Origin: Planctomycetota bacterium
GTDB taxonomy: Bacteria > Planctomycetota > Planctomycetia > Pirellulales > UBA1268
DNA length: 64,000 nt
Assembly: GCA_016872555.1 (NCBI GenBank)
Contig: VGZO01000015.1
Coordinates: forward strand, 1-64,000
Direction of reading: 5' to 3'
The notes beneath the pieces were generated by a model. That model was not told where the DNA came from, did not search any database, and worked only from the letters and a program-made list of their open reading frames with translations. How positions within the stretch are numbered: position 1 is the stretch's first letter; every line of letters starts with the position of its first letter. Below are positions 16,534 to 25,118 of the stretch, piece after piece. Made by a program: the position numbers and the translations under genes.

Positions 16534-19500
16534 ATGATCCGCGCACGTGTGACGTCGGCGCTGGCGCTCGCGCTCGGGCTGCCGCTGGCCGCCGGTGCCG
16601 CCGAGACGCCCCCCAACGTCGTCGTGATCCTCGCCGACGACCTCGGCTACGGCGACCTCGGCTGCTACGGCCACCCCACGATCCGCACCCCGCACCTCGA
16701 CCGGATGGCCGCCGAGGGGATGCGCTTCACCGACTTCTATTCGGCCGCCGAGGTCTGCACGCCGAGCCGGACGGCCCTGCTCACCGGCCGCTATCCGATC
16801 CGCAGCGGGATGTGTAACGACCGGTTCCGCGTCCTCCGCACGAAGTCGACCGGCCACCTTCCCGACGACGAGATCACGCTTGCCGAGCTGCTCCGCGGCC
16901 GCGGCTACGCGACCGGCTGCTTCGGCAAGTGGCACCTCGGCAACTTCACGCTCAACCCCGCCGGGGCCCCCGCGCGGCACGGGTTCGACGCCTTTGTCGG
17001 CCTCCCCCATTCCAACGACATGGACCCTGCCGGCCGGATCCCGCGCGGCGCGTCGGGCTCCCCCGACCCGCAGCCCGAGTGGTGGAAGGCGGGGATCTAC
17101 CGCGGTGTCGGCGACGCGATCGAGGAGGTCGTCCGCCCCGTCGACCAGACGACGCTCACGCCGCGCACCGTCGACGCCGCCGTCGCCTTCATCGCCGACC
17201 AGGCGGCGCGGCCGTTTTTCCTCTACGTGCCGCTGTCGTTTCCCCACGTGCCGCTGTTCGCCTCGGCCGAATTCCGTGGCAGAAGCCCGCGCGGGCTGTA
17301 TGGCGACGTCGTCGAGGAGCTCGACGCCAACGTCGGCCGGATCCTCGCTGCGCTCCGCGAGCGCGGCCTCGCCGAGCGGACGCTGGTCATCTTCTCGAGC
17401 GACAACGGCCCCTGGCTGATCATGAACCAGCAGGGGGGCTCGGCGGGATTGCTCCGCGACGGCAAGGGGAGCACGTGGGAGGGGGGGATGCGCGTGCCGG
17501 CGATCGCCTGGTGGCCGGGGACGATTGCCCCGGGGCAGGTCCACCACGGCGTGGCGACGATGCTCGACATCCTCCCCACCGTGGCCGCCCTGGCCGGCGC
17601 GCCGCTCCCGGCCGACCGGCCGATCGACGGCGTCGACCTGCGGCAGGCGCTCGTGGCCAACGAGCCGGTCGAGCGCGAGGCTTTTTATTACTACCGCGGC
17701 CAGCAGCTGTTCGCCGTCCGCAGCGGCCGCTGGAAAGCCCATCTGGCGACCCAGGGGGCGTATGGCGACCCGACTCCGGTGCGCCACGATCCGCCGCAGC
17801 TGTATGACCTCGCCGTCGATCCCGGCGAGCGGTTCGACGTCGCCGCCGCGCATCCGGACGAGGCGGCGCGGCTGGTGAGGCTCGCGCGTGCCCACGAGGC
17901 GTCGTTCCAGCCGCCGCCGTCGCAACTCGTGGCCACGACCGACGATCCGGCGACGCCGGCCGCCGTCAAGCCGGGGCAGGGAGCGGCGATCCAGCGCCGG
18001 CTGCCGCCGGTGGCGCCGGCGCTCGACGAACTGGTGGCGAAGCTCGACGAACCGGCGCGAGCAGCCTGGCAGGCCGTCCCCGATCGGCTCGCGGCGCTCG
18101 GGAAGCGCTTGGCGGCGCTGCCGCCGGGCGATCCGCAGGCGCGGGCCGAGGTCGAGGTGCTGCTCAAGGGGGTGCACTACGCGCGCGACTGTGGTGAGTG
18201 GTGGGAGCCGCCGCACCTGGCGCGCGCCACCTGGGCGCTCGATGAGGCGGAGGCCCGGATGGCGGCGTTGGCCGACGGAAAAACCCCGTGGCGCACGCAG
18301 ACCGGGCCGGTCGCGCTCGGTTTCCGCTCGAAACTCGACGGCTCCGTGCAGCCCTACGGGATCGTCGTCCCCGAGCGGCTCGATCCGGCGCGGCCGGTGC
18401 CCGTGTGGATCTGGCTCCACGGCCGCGGCGAGCGCGACACCGACCTCCACTTCCTCTGGCAGAAGAGCCGCAAGAGCGGCGAGTTCTTCCCCACCGACGC
18501 GATCGTGCTCATGCCCTTCGGCCGCTACTGCAACGGCTGGAAGGGGCCGGGCACGACCGACGTCTTCGAGGCCCTCGACGCCCTCGCCGCGCTGCGGCCG
18601 ATCGACCGCGACCGGATCGTCCTCGCCGGATTCTCGATGGGGGGCGCGGGGGCGTGGGGGATCGGCGCCCGGCGCACTGACCGATTCTGCGCGATTCACG
18701 GCGGCGCCGGGTTTGTCGACACGGCGCGGTTCATGGGCTTGGCCGCCACCGACGTGCCCCCGTGGGAAGCGCGCCTCTGGCTGCTCACCGACGTGCCGCC
18801 GGTGGTCCGCAATCTCCTCAACCTGCCGGCGATCGCCTACTCCGGCGAGGTCGACCGGCAGCGGGCCGCCAGCGAGATCATGGTCGAGTCCCTCGCCGCC
18901 GAGGGCAGGGAACTCCCCCACGTGATCGGCGCGGGGATGGCCCACAAATACGACGAGCCGTCGAAGGCGCGGATCGCCGCGTTCCTCGCCCCGGCCGTGG
19001 CGGCGGGGCGGCCGCGGAGCCCGGACACCGTCCACTGGGCGGGGACGACGCTCGCCGACGGCGGGGCCTGGTGGGTCGTGCCCGTGGCCCTCGCCGAGCA
19101 CTGCGCGGCGGCGCGGGTCGACGCCGTCCGTGATCGTTCGGCGCCGCGTGCCGACCTCGACGTGACGACCGCGAACATCACGGCCCTGCGCCTGCGCGAG
19201 GTCGACGGCCCCTGTCGGATCGAGATCGACGGCACGGTGCTCGACGGCCGCGGCGATGCCGACGGGGTCGTGCTCGTCCGGGAGGGCCTCCGCCCCGACG
19301 GTGCCTGGCGGATCGGCAGCGCCGCGGCGCTCCCGGCGAAACGCAAGCGCCCCGGTCTCACCGGCCCGATCGACGACGCCTTCAATTCCCGGTTCGTCGT
19401 CGTCGGTCCGACCGGGCCCGGCTTCCATCCGGCGGTCGACGCCTTCGTGGCCGCGGAACTGGCCCACTTCAAGGCACGCTGGCACGACCTGTTTCGCGGT

Positions 19501-19944
19501 GAGCTGCCGGTGGTGGCCGCCGGCGACGTGACCCCCGAGCTCCTGGCGACGAAGCATCTGGTGTTGTTCGGCGACCCGCGCTCCAATCCGCTCGTCGCCC
19601 AGGTCATCGGCGGCCTGCCGCTGGCCTGGTCGGAGAGCGAGGTGGTGATCGCCCCGCAGTCGCCGCACGCGCGGACGTTTGCCGCGGCCCGGCACGTGCC
19701 GGTCTTGATCCAGCCCAACCCGCTCGCCCCGCCCTCCGCCGCCGCTCCCGGTCGGTATGTCGTTCTCAACAGCGGGATCACGTTCCGCGAGGAGGACGAC
19801 AAGAGCAATGCCCTGCAAAACGCCCGGCTCCCCGACTGGGCGGTGATCGACCTGCTCACGCCCCCCGACGGCCTGGCACCGGGGCGGATCGTCGCCGCGG
19901 AGTTCTTCGACGAGGCGTGGCAGGTGCCGGTCCCGCTGCGTTGA
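16534..19944 (+). CDS. Sulfatase fused to an alpha/beta-hydrolase (esterase-like) domain
   Basis: The 1136-residue secreted protein has a signal peptide (1-23). A type I sulfatase domain (about 27-460) follows with metal ligands DD at 35-36, the formylglycine motif CTPSR at 75-79, GKWHLG at 131-136 and SSDNG around 288. After a linker comes a second catalytic domain (about 590-800) with WLHGRGE, the nucleophile elbow GFSMGG (Ser 701) and a probable His in GAGMAHKYDEPSK, as in PHB-depolymerase/prolyl-oligopeptidase-like esterases. About 200 further C-terminal residues form an unassigned domain ending VAAEFFDEAWQVP. Such a protein could strip sulfate and acyl groups from one algal or mucin polysaccharide. 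The start ATG 16534 is set by the signal peptide. A sulfatase-maturating enzyme would be needed; none is in the window. Confidence 0.92.
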   Translation: MIRARVTSALALALGLPLAAGAAETPPNVVVILADDLGYGDLGCYGHPTIRTPHLDRMAAEGMRFTDFYSAAEVCTPSRTALLTGRYPIRSGMCNDRFRVLRTKSTGHLPDDEITLAELLRGRGYATGCFGKWHLGNFTLNPAGAPARHGFDAFVGLPHSNDMDPAGRIPRGASGSPDPQPEWWKAGIYRGVGDAIEEVVRPVDQTTLTPRTVDAAVAFIADQAARPFFLYVPLSFPHVPLFASAEFRGRSPRGLYGDVVEELDANVGRILAALRERGLAERTLVIFSSDNGPWLIMNQQGGSAGLLRDGKGSTWEGGMRVPAIAWWPGTIAPGQVHHGVATMLDILPTVAALAGAPLPADRPIDGVDLRQALVANEPVEREAFYYYRGQQLFAVRSGRWKAHLATQGAYGDPTPVRHDPPQLYDLAVDPGERFDVAAAHPDEAARLVRLARAHEASFQPPPSQLVATTDDPATPAAVKPGQGAAIQRRLPPVAPALDELVAKLDEPARAAWQAVPDRLAALGKRLAALPPGDPQARAEVEVLLKGVHYARDCGEWWEPPHLARATWALDEAEARMAALADGKTPWRTQTGPVALGFRSKLDGSVQPYGIVVPERLDPARPVPVWIWLHGRGERDTDLHFLWQKSRKSGEFFPTDAIVLMPFGRYCNGWKGPGTTDVFEALDALAALRPIDRDRIVLAGFSMGGAGAWGIGARRTDRFCAIHGGAGFVDTARFMGLAATDVPPWEARLWLLTDVPPVVRNLLNLPAIAYSGEVDRQRAASEIMVESLAAEGRELPHVIGAGMAHKYDEPSKARIAAFLAPAVAAGRPRSPDTVHWAGTTLADGGAWWVVPVALAEHCAAARVDAVRDRSAPRADLDVTTANITALRLREVDGPCRIEIDGTVLDGRGDADGVVLVREGLRPDGAWRIGSAAALPAKRKRPGLTGPIDDAFNSRFVVVGPTGPGFHPAVDAFVAAELAHFKARWHDLFRGELPVVAAGDVTPELLATKHLVLFGDPRSNPLVAQVIGGLPLAWSESEVVIAPQSPHARTFAAARHVPVLIQPNPLAPPSAAAPGRYVVLNSGITFREEDDKSNALQNARLPDWAVIDLLTPPDGLAPGRIVAAEFFDEAWQVPVPLR

Positions 19945-19953
19945 GAGTCGGTT

Positions 19954-19976
19954 GTTGAATCCGGACGCGGTTCAAC
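19954..19976 (+). terminator. Hairpin 10 bases after the sulfatase stop
   Basis: GTTGAA (19954-19959) pairs with TTCAAC (19971-19976), extended by CCG/CGG inside with one bulged T and a GACG loop, about nine base pairs. There is no T-run after it, so this is a possible rather than a classical intrinsic terminator. Confidence 0.35.
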
Positions 19977-20224
19977 TCGACGACCGTCAGGGTGCCGGCG
20001 GGGCGCGAGTGCCGGCGTCGCCCCGGGAGGAACACGACCTCCTGCCGGGGCGACCGCCCGCACCGCTGCCATCCATGATGCACGGCCATGGCGTGACTCG
20101 CCACGAAGCACCCGTGCACGAAGAACCCGTCAGCGGCCGGGCCCATCCGGAATCTTCGTGGGCGACGACAGCAGACGACTTCCCGCCAATTGAGCCGGAG
20201 CGGAGACTCGGTTCGTCGCCGGCG

Positions 20225-20253
20225 TTGCCCCTCGGCAGGAACGCCTGTACACT
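20225..20253 (+). promoter_or_regulatory. Promoter of the PD-(D/E)XK-like gene
   Basis: TTGCCC (20225-20230) and TACACT (20248-20253) are spaced by 17 bases. The predicted transcription start near 20260 gives a short leader of about 24 bases before the ATG at 20284. The -35 matches the consensus only in its first three bases. Confidence 0.45.
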
Positions 20254-20283
20254 CCTTCTGGGCACCCCCGGATCCCGCGACCC

Positions 20284-20937
20284 ATGGCCACGATCTCGTC
20301 GATCCGCACCAAACTCCTCGAGCAGTTCCCCGAGCCGCAGGCCACGCTCATGGCCACGGTGTTCGTCGAATCGCACGACGAATTGATCCACCGCGCCGAG
20401 TTCAACGAGCTCACGGCCGTCGTCAGGGACTTGGCCGAGGCACAGCAGCGCACGGAAGCCCGGGTCGAGGAGTTGGCGGAAGCCCAGAAGGAGTTGGCGG
20501 AAGCCCAGAAGCAGACGACGTGGGCCGTCAAGGACCTCGCCAAGCAGGTCGGCGGCTTGGCCGGAGCCCTCGGTGGCAGCCTCGAGGACTTCGCCTGCGA
20601 TCTCGTGCCCGAGTTGCTCGAGCATCACCAGGGGATGGTGATCGCCTCGGCGGGGCCCGAAGAGCTCGTCGTCGCGGGCGAACCGAAAGAGTTCGACGTC
20701 GTGATCCGCGGCACGCTTGCCGCCCGGCCGGTGATCGTCCTCTGCGAGGTCAAGGCGGCGGTGAGTGCCAGCGAGGTCCGCCGGTTTCTCAAGGTCGTCG
20801 ACGCGGCCCGGGCGTCCACTCCGGGAGCCGAGATCCGTGCCCTGTTCTTCGGTTACCGGGCCGACAGTCAGGCGCGCAGGGCGATCGCCGCCGGCGGCGC
20901 CGCGATGGTCTTCACCCGCGGGATCATGATTCCCTGA
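20284..20937 (+). CDS. Coiled-coil protein with a PD-(D/E)XK nuclease-like domain
   Basis: The 217-residue protein is not assignable to a named family. Residues 40-95 form an Ala/Glu/Gln-rich coiled coil, part of it made by a perfect 21-base tandem duplication (AEAQKEL unit). The C-terminal half (about 97-217) has the order expected of a PD-(D/E)XK nuclease fold: a helix with Glu 101, Asp 138 in EFDVVIRG, then CEVK with Glu 155 and Lys 157 after 16 residues. It resembles the DUF3782/DUF1887-like predicted nucleases frequent in cyanobacteria and planctomycetes, whose roles are unknown. A good promoter and the start at ATG 20284 support a real gene. It is monocistronic, next to a broken ATPase. 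It could act in DNA repair or defence, but nothing around it shows which. Confidence 0.7.
   Translation: MATISSIRTKLLEQFPEPQATLMATVFVESHDELIHRAEFNELTAVVRDLAEAQQRTEARVEELAEAQKELAEAQKQTTWAVKDLAKQVGGLAGALGGSLEDFACDLVPELLEHHQGMVIASAGPEELVVAGEPKEFDVVIRGTLAARPVIVLCEVKAAVSASEVRRFLKVVDAARASTPGAEIRALFFGYRADSQARRAIAAGGAAMVFTRGIMIP
20470..20511 (+). repeat. Perfect 21-bp tandem duplication in a coiled-coil coding region
   Basis: The 21-base unit beginning GAGTTGGCGGAAGCCCAG is present twice without a mismatch (20470-20490 and 20491-20511). It keeps the frame and adds seven residues, one heptad of the coiled coil, so copy number could vary by slippage without destroying the protein. Confidence 0.85.
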
Positions 20938-20976
20938 CCGGGGAGAAAACGGGAACTGGCTCCGAGGGCCTGCCAG

Positions 20977-21045
20977 GTGCCTGTCCCGTATCCGGCACGC
21001 TCCTGTCAGCACCCCGGCGATGTGCCTGTCCATTGTCCGGCGAGC
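20977..21045. repeat. Imperfect direct repeat in intergenic DNA (GTGCCTGTCC...TCCGGC)
   Basis: Two 24-base copies start at 20977 and 21022. They share GTGCCTGTCC and, after four variable bases, TCCGGC, with an offset of 45. The sequence just to the left (GGAACTGGCTCCGAG) together with AGGTGCCTGTCCC resembles, from memory, a dispersed intergenic repeat of planctomycete genomes. The repeat lies between the nuclease-like gene and the broken ATPase and may mark a rearrangement boundary. The homology to that family is not tested. Confidence 0.45.
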
Positions 21046-21161
21046 GCGTTGTCCGACGCAGTGTCGGCTTCCGGAGCAGCGTAGGATTCCCGCCATGCGG
21101 CAACTGCGTGGGTGACCTCCCGGGAGCTGGCCCGGGTCGATTTCCTCCCGGACCCCCGACC

Positions 21162-23037
21162 ATGCCGGACCAACCCACCGCGCCGTGGCACGCCCTCGGC
21201 GTCGACGAGATCGTCGCCCGGTTGGCCAGCGATCGTGAGCGGGGGCTGACCGCGGCCGAGGCGGCCGCGCGCCTCGCCCGGCACGGCGAGAACCGCCTCC
21301 GCGAACAGCCCCCCGAGCCGCGCTGGTGGAAGCTCGTCCGCCAGTTTCGGGAAGTGGTGGTGTGGATCCTGCTGGTGGCGGCGGTGATCGCCGCGGCGAC
21401 GGGCGACTATGCCGACGCGGCGGTGATCGTCGCGATCGTGCTGGTCAACGCGCTGATCGGGTTTTTCCAGGAGGAGCGGGCGCAGACGGCGCTGCAGCGG
21501 ATGGCGGCGCCCGTCGCCACGGTCGTGCGCGACGGTGTGCCGGTCGTCGTGCCGGCGCGGGAGATCGTGCCCGGCGACCTGCTCGCCCTCGCCGCCGGCG
21601 ATGCCGTCGCCGCCGATGCCCGGATCGTCGGCGCGTTCGCGCTGCGCGTCCAGGAGGCGGCCCTGACCGGCGAGAGCGCGCCTGTCGACAAGGAGGCCGG
21701 GGTCGTTCCGGCGGCGACGCCCCTCGCGGAGCGGAAGCGTGACGGTGATCTGCACCGACAAGACCGGCACGCTGACGCGCGACGAGATGACCGTCCGGGC
21801 GATCGAGACGGCCACGGCCCGCTATGCCGTGACCGGCAGCGGCTACGCGCCACACGGGGAGTTTCGCGAACGCGGCGCGGACGGCGCGGAGGAGGCGATC
21901 GAACGTGACCTGGTTCACCTCGGGGTGGTGGGGATGATCGACCCGCCGCGCGACGAAGCGCGGGCGGCGGTCGCGACCTGCCGCTCCGCCGGGATCCGTC
22001 CGGTGATGATCACCGGCGACCACCCCGCGACGGCCCTGGCGATCGGCCGCGAGCTCGGGCTCGCCGACGGCGACTCGCACGCGGTCACCGGGGTGGAGGT
22101 CGCACGGCTGACCGACGACGCGCTCGCCGCCGCCGTCGGGGAGATCGCCGTCTACGCCCGCGTGACCGCCGAGGACAAGCTGCGGATCGTCCGCGCCTGG
22201 CAGCGGCGCGGCGAGGTCGTGGCGATGACCGGCGACGGCGTCAACGACGCGCCGGCGATCCGCGAGGCCGACATCGGCATCGCGATGGGGAAGAGCGGGA
22301 CGTTCGTCACCCGCGAGGCGGCCGACATGGTGCTCACCGACGACGACTTCGCGTCGATCGTCGGTGCCGTCGAGGAAGGGCGCGGGATCTACGACAACAT
22401 CCGGAAATTCATCCACTACCTCCTCGCCTGCAACGCCGGCGAGGTGATGGTGATGCTCGTGGCGGCGCTGGCCGGCTGGCCGGCACCGCTGGCGGCGATC
22501 CAGATCCTCTGGCTGAACCTCGTGACCGATGGTCTCCCCGCCCTGGCCCTCGGGCTGGAGCCTCCCGAGCCGGACCTCATGCATCGGCCGCCGCGGCTGC
22601 CGCAGGAGGCGGTGATCACGCGCTCCCGGGGGCTCGTGATCCTCGCCCATGGCGCGCTGGTGGCGGCGGTGATCGTGGCGGCGTTTTGGCTTTCATGGCG
22701 GGGCAGCGACGACCCGGCGGTGGTCGAGCGCGCGCGGACGACGACGTTCTGCGTCGCGGCATTCGCGCAACTGTTTTTCGCGGTGGCGTGCCGAAGCGAC
22801 CGCTCGACGGCGCCCGGGATCGGCTTCTTCCGCAATCCGGCGCTGGTCGCGGCGATCGTGATCTCGGGGCTGCTCTAGGCGGTGGTGGTCACTCTGCCGG
22901 TGGCGCGCCCGTGGTTCGACGTCGCCGGCGACCTCGGGCAAGCCTGGGCAGCCGTGCTCGGCTTGGCGCTGGTGCCGGTGACGGTGATCGAGATCGGGAA
23001 ATGGGCACTGCGTGGGCACCAGCCGGCCCGTGCGTGA
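21162..23037 (+). pseudogene. Broken P-type cation ATPase (PMA1/PMR1-like)
   Basis: An ancestral transporter of roughly 900 residues is reduced to about 620 codons by three lesions. The N-terminal part (21162-21730) keeps the cytoplasmic N domain, two membrane spans and the actuator motif LTGESAPVDKEAG. It then jumps, with a frame change near 21731-21735 inside GCGGAGCGGA, directly to GSVTVICTDKTGTLT, losing membrane spans 3-4 with the ion-binding PEGL region. A second, in-frame deletion near 21880-21910 joins the phosphorylation region to DLVHLGVVGMIDPPR and removes the nucleotide-binding domain. The hinge (MTGDGVNDAP) and C-terminal spans survive. A TAG at 22876-22878 stops the frame 53 codons early; reading through restores a normal tail ending VTVIEIGKWAL at 23037. 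No functional pump can be made. The gene faces the APC permease gene convergently. Confidence 0.9.
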
Positions 23038-23041
23038 CCTG

Positions 23042-25000
23042 TCATCCCACCAAGACGGTCGGCCGGCGGGCCGCGTCGGGAACGGCCTTCTCCAACAGGT
23101 CGAAGACGACGTTGGGGATGTCGCCCTGTCCGAAGAGGAGGAACTCGAGCGCGAGCTTGAGGCTGCTCCCCTGGCTCCACCCGAAGACGATGTCGAGCGG
23201 TGCGCCCGACTTGCTCATCTCGATCGCGATCTGGACGACAGTGTGCGACACGCTGGCGACGTCCCGGGCAACGATCACGAACCGCTCCCCCTCCTGCTTG
23301 GCGGAGATGATCGGGGCGTTGTGGAATTCGCTCGTGTCGCCGTAGTGCACCTCGAGGAACACCAGCGGCACGTCGGCGGGGATGCGGTGGCGGCGGCGGA
23401 TCTCCGCCTCCTTCTCGTCGAGGCTGCGGTGGCCGGGGCGGTGTGGCACGAGTACGCGAAACGCCCCCTCGGCGCAGATGTCGGTCCACAGCATCCGGTC
23501 GGCGTCGTCGGCGAAGCGGAACTCCTTGAGCCGCAGCTCCTGGCTCCGCCAGATCCGCGACAGGATCGACAGCGCGAGCACCGAGCCGATGAAAATCGAG
23601 GCGATGATGATCCCGTCGGGGCGCTCGTAAATGTTGGCGATCGTCGTGTAGATGAACACCAGCGCGATCGCCGTGAAGGCGGCGATCGACCGGCGCCGCG
23701 CCCGGGCCGCGGCGGCATCGGCCGGCTCGCGGTGGATCTCGTGGGCCAGCGACGCCAGGCAGGCGCTGGTCATCAGCACCAGCACGCCGGTCGCATAGGC
23801 GCCCCCCTGCGCTGAGACGTCGGCGCGGAAGGCGAGCGTGACGAGGAGATTGATGACCGTGAACGCGATTACCAGCGGCCGGTAGGCGGCGGCCCACTCC
23901 GGCGCCATGCCGTAGCGCGGCAGGTAGCGCGGCACCATGTTGAGCAAACCGGCCATGGCCGAGGCGCCGGCGAACCAGAGGATGAGGATCGTGGAGATGT
24001 CGTAGACCGTGCCGAACACCCGGCCGAACAGCGGGCAGATGGCATGCGGGCTCTCGCCATGGGCGAGGTAGGCCAGCGCCCGGTCCATCGCCTTGCCCTT
24101 GACCGGCTCGAGGCGCAGCTCGTCGGCGGGGATCAGCGTGTCGGTGCCGGTGACCAGCGACGAACCGAGGAGGAAGCACGACATGATCAGGGCCGCGGAG
24201 AGCAGCAGCCGCTGCGTGTTGGCCACCCGGGCGGCGCTGTCGGCGGGGTCGGCGTCGGTGCCCTTGACCATGTGGATCTGCAGCACGCCCGTCTCGAACC
24301 CGCTCATCCCCAGGGCGAGCTTGGGGAACACGAGGAACGCGATCCCCAGGGCGACCCACGGCCCGCCGCCCGACAGGGGCGCGTGCTCGATGTGGAAGTT
24401 GCCGGCGGCGAGATCGCCGAGCCAGTGCTGCACCAGCGTCGGATGCGTGACGAGGTGGAACAGGCCCGCCCCGACGATGATCCCGGTCAGCGACAGGTAG
24501 GCGGCCACGAGCACGACCGCCAACCCGACCACCTCGCTGAAGCCACGGAGGAACATCGCCCCGAGGGCGACGAGCAACGCCACCGTGATCGCCAGCTGGT
24601 TCTGCAGGGCCGGCGGCGCCGCCCCGGCGAAGGCGGCGTTGCTGATGACGTGCGCCGCGGCGTCGGCCGCCGACAGTGTCTGGGTGATGACGAAGTCGGT
24701 GGCGGCGAAGCCGACGAGGACAAGCACGGCGAGCTTCGCACCCCAGCCGGAGAACATCCGCTCGATCATGCCGACGCTGCCGACCCCGTCGGGGACCTCG
24801 CCGGCGACGTGCCGGTAGACCGGCAGCGCCCCGAAGAGGGTGACGAGCACGAGGATCAGCGTGGCGATCGGGGCCAGCGTTCCGGCCCCCTCGAAAGCGA
24901 TCGAGGGCTGATACCCGAGGGTGCTGAAGTAGTCGACGCCGCACAGGCACATGATCAGCCACCAGGCGTAATGGTGGTGATCACGGGCGGAATGGCTCAC
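23042..25000 (-). CDS. APC-superfamily amino acid permease
   Basis: The 652-residue integral membrane protein has about 12 predicted spans. Its start, CGVDYFSTLGYQPSIAFEGAG, places the unwound first helix typical of APC transporters. Further landmarks are HVAGEVPDGVGSVGMIERMF and KLALGMSGFETGV in the sixth span region. The last 170 residues are soluble (EFRFADDADRMLWTDICAEG onwards) and may be regulatory. It probably imports an amino acid or similar organic cation by proton or sodium symport. The start is GTG 25000, with GGGGGAG just upstream. It is convergent with the P-type ATPase remnant, four bases apart, and separated by 118 bases from the gene upstream. The substrate is not predictable. 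Confidence 0.85.
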   Translation of the reverse strand: MSHSARDHHHYAWWLIMCLCGVDYFSTLGYQPSIAFEGAGTLAPIATLILVLVTLFGALPVYRHVAGEVPDGVGSVGMIERMFSGWGAKLAVLVLVGFAATDFVITQTLSAADAAAHVISNAAFAGAAPPALQNQLAITVALLVALGAMFLRGFSEVVGLAVVLVAAYLSLTGIIVGAGLFHLVTHPTLVQHWLGDLAAGNFHIEHAPLSGGGPWVALGIAFLVFPKLALGMSGFETGVLQIHMVKGTDADPADSAARVANTQRLLLSAALIMSCFLLGSSLVTGTDTLIPADELRLEPVKGKAMDRALAYLAHGESPHAICPLFGRVFGTVYDISTILILWFAGASAMAGLLNMVPRYLPRYGMAPEWAAAYRPLVIAFTVINLLVTLAFRADVSAQGGAYATGVLVLMTSACLASLAHEIHREPADAAAARARRRSIAAFTAIALVFIYTTIANIYERPDGIIIASIFIGSVLALSILSRIWRSQELRLKEFRFADDADRMLWTDICAEGAFRVLVPHRPGHRSLDEKEAEIRRRHRIPADVPLVFLEVHYGDTSEFHNAPIISAKQEGERFVIVARDVASVSHTVVQIAIEMSKSGAPLDIVFGWSQGSSLKLALEFLLFGQGDIPNVVFDLLEKAVPDAARRPTVLVG

Positions 25001-25118
25001 GGAACTCCCCCGGAGAGACGGTTGACAGGGGCTTCATCCTGCCGCGGCAAACGGGCGGCGTGCAACACGCGCGCCCACGGCCCCGAAGGATGCCCTGTTC
25101 CGGGCGGCGGCGCCGTCG

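Larger units (their letters stand above)
19945..20283. other. Intergenic region after the sulfatase fusion
   Basis: These 339 bases hold a hairpin just after the sulfatase stop and, at the right end, a promoter for the PD-(D/E)XK-like gene. The rest (about 19980-20220) has open frames on both strands but no start, composition or motif that convinces me of a gene. The odd His/Met-rich minus-strand frame near 20050-20120 could be a decayed remnant. Confidence 0.3.

Noticed and set aside
16387-19818. 1143-residue minus-strand open frame
   Set aside because: Antisense to the sulfatase-hydrolase fusion, which has signal peptide and catalytic motifs; the antisense product is Arg/Gly/Pro/Glu-rich without domain signs.
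19954-19990. tRNA T-arm-like GGTTCAACTCG
   Set aside because: No anticodon arm, acceptor stem or CCA-side pairing could be found around it; the hairpin is a better reading.
20470-20511. Possible CRISPR or phase-variation tract
   Set aside because: Only two copies of 21 bases, in frame inside a coiled-coil gene, with no spacers; listed as a tandem repeat only.
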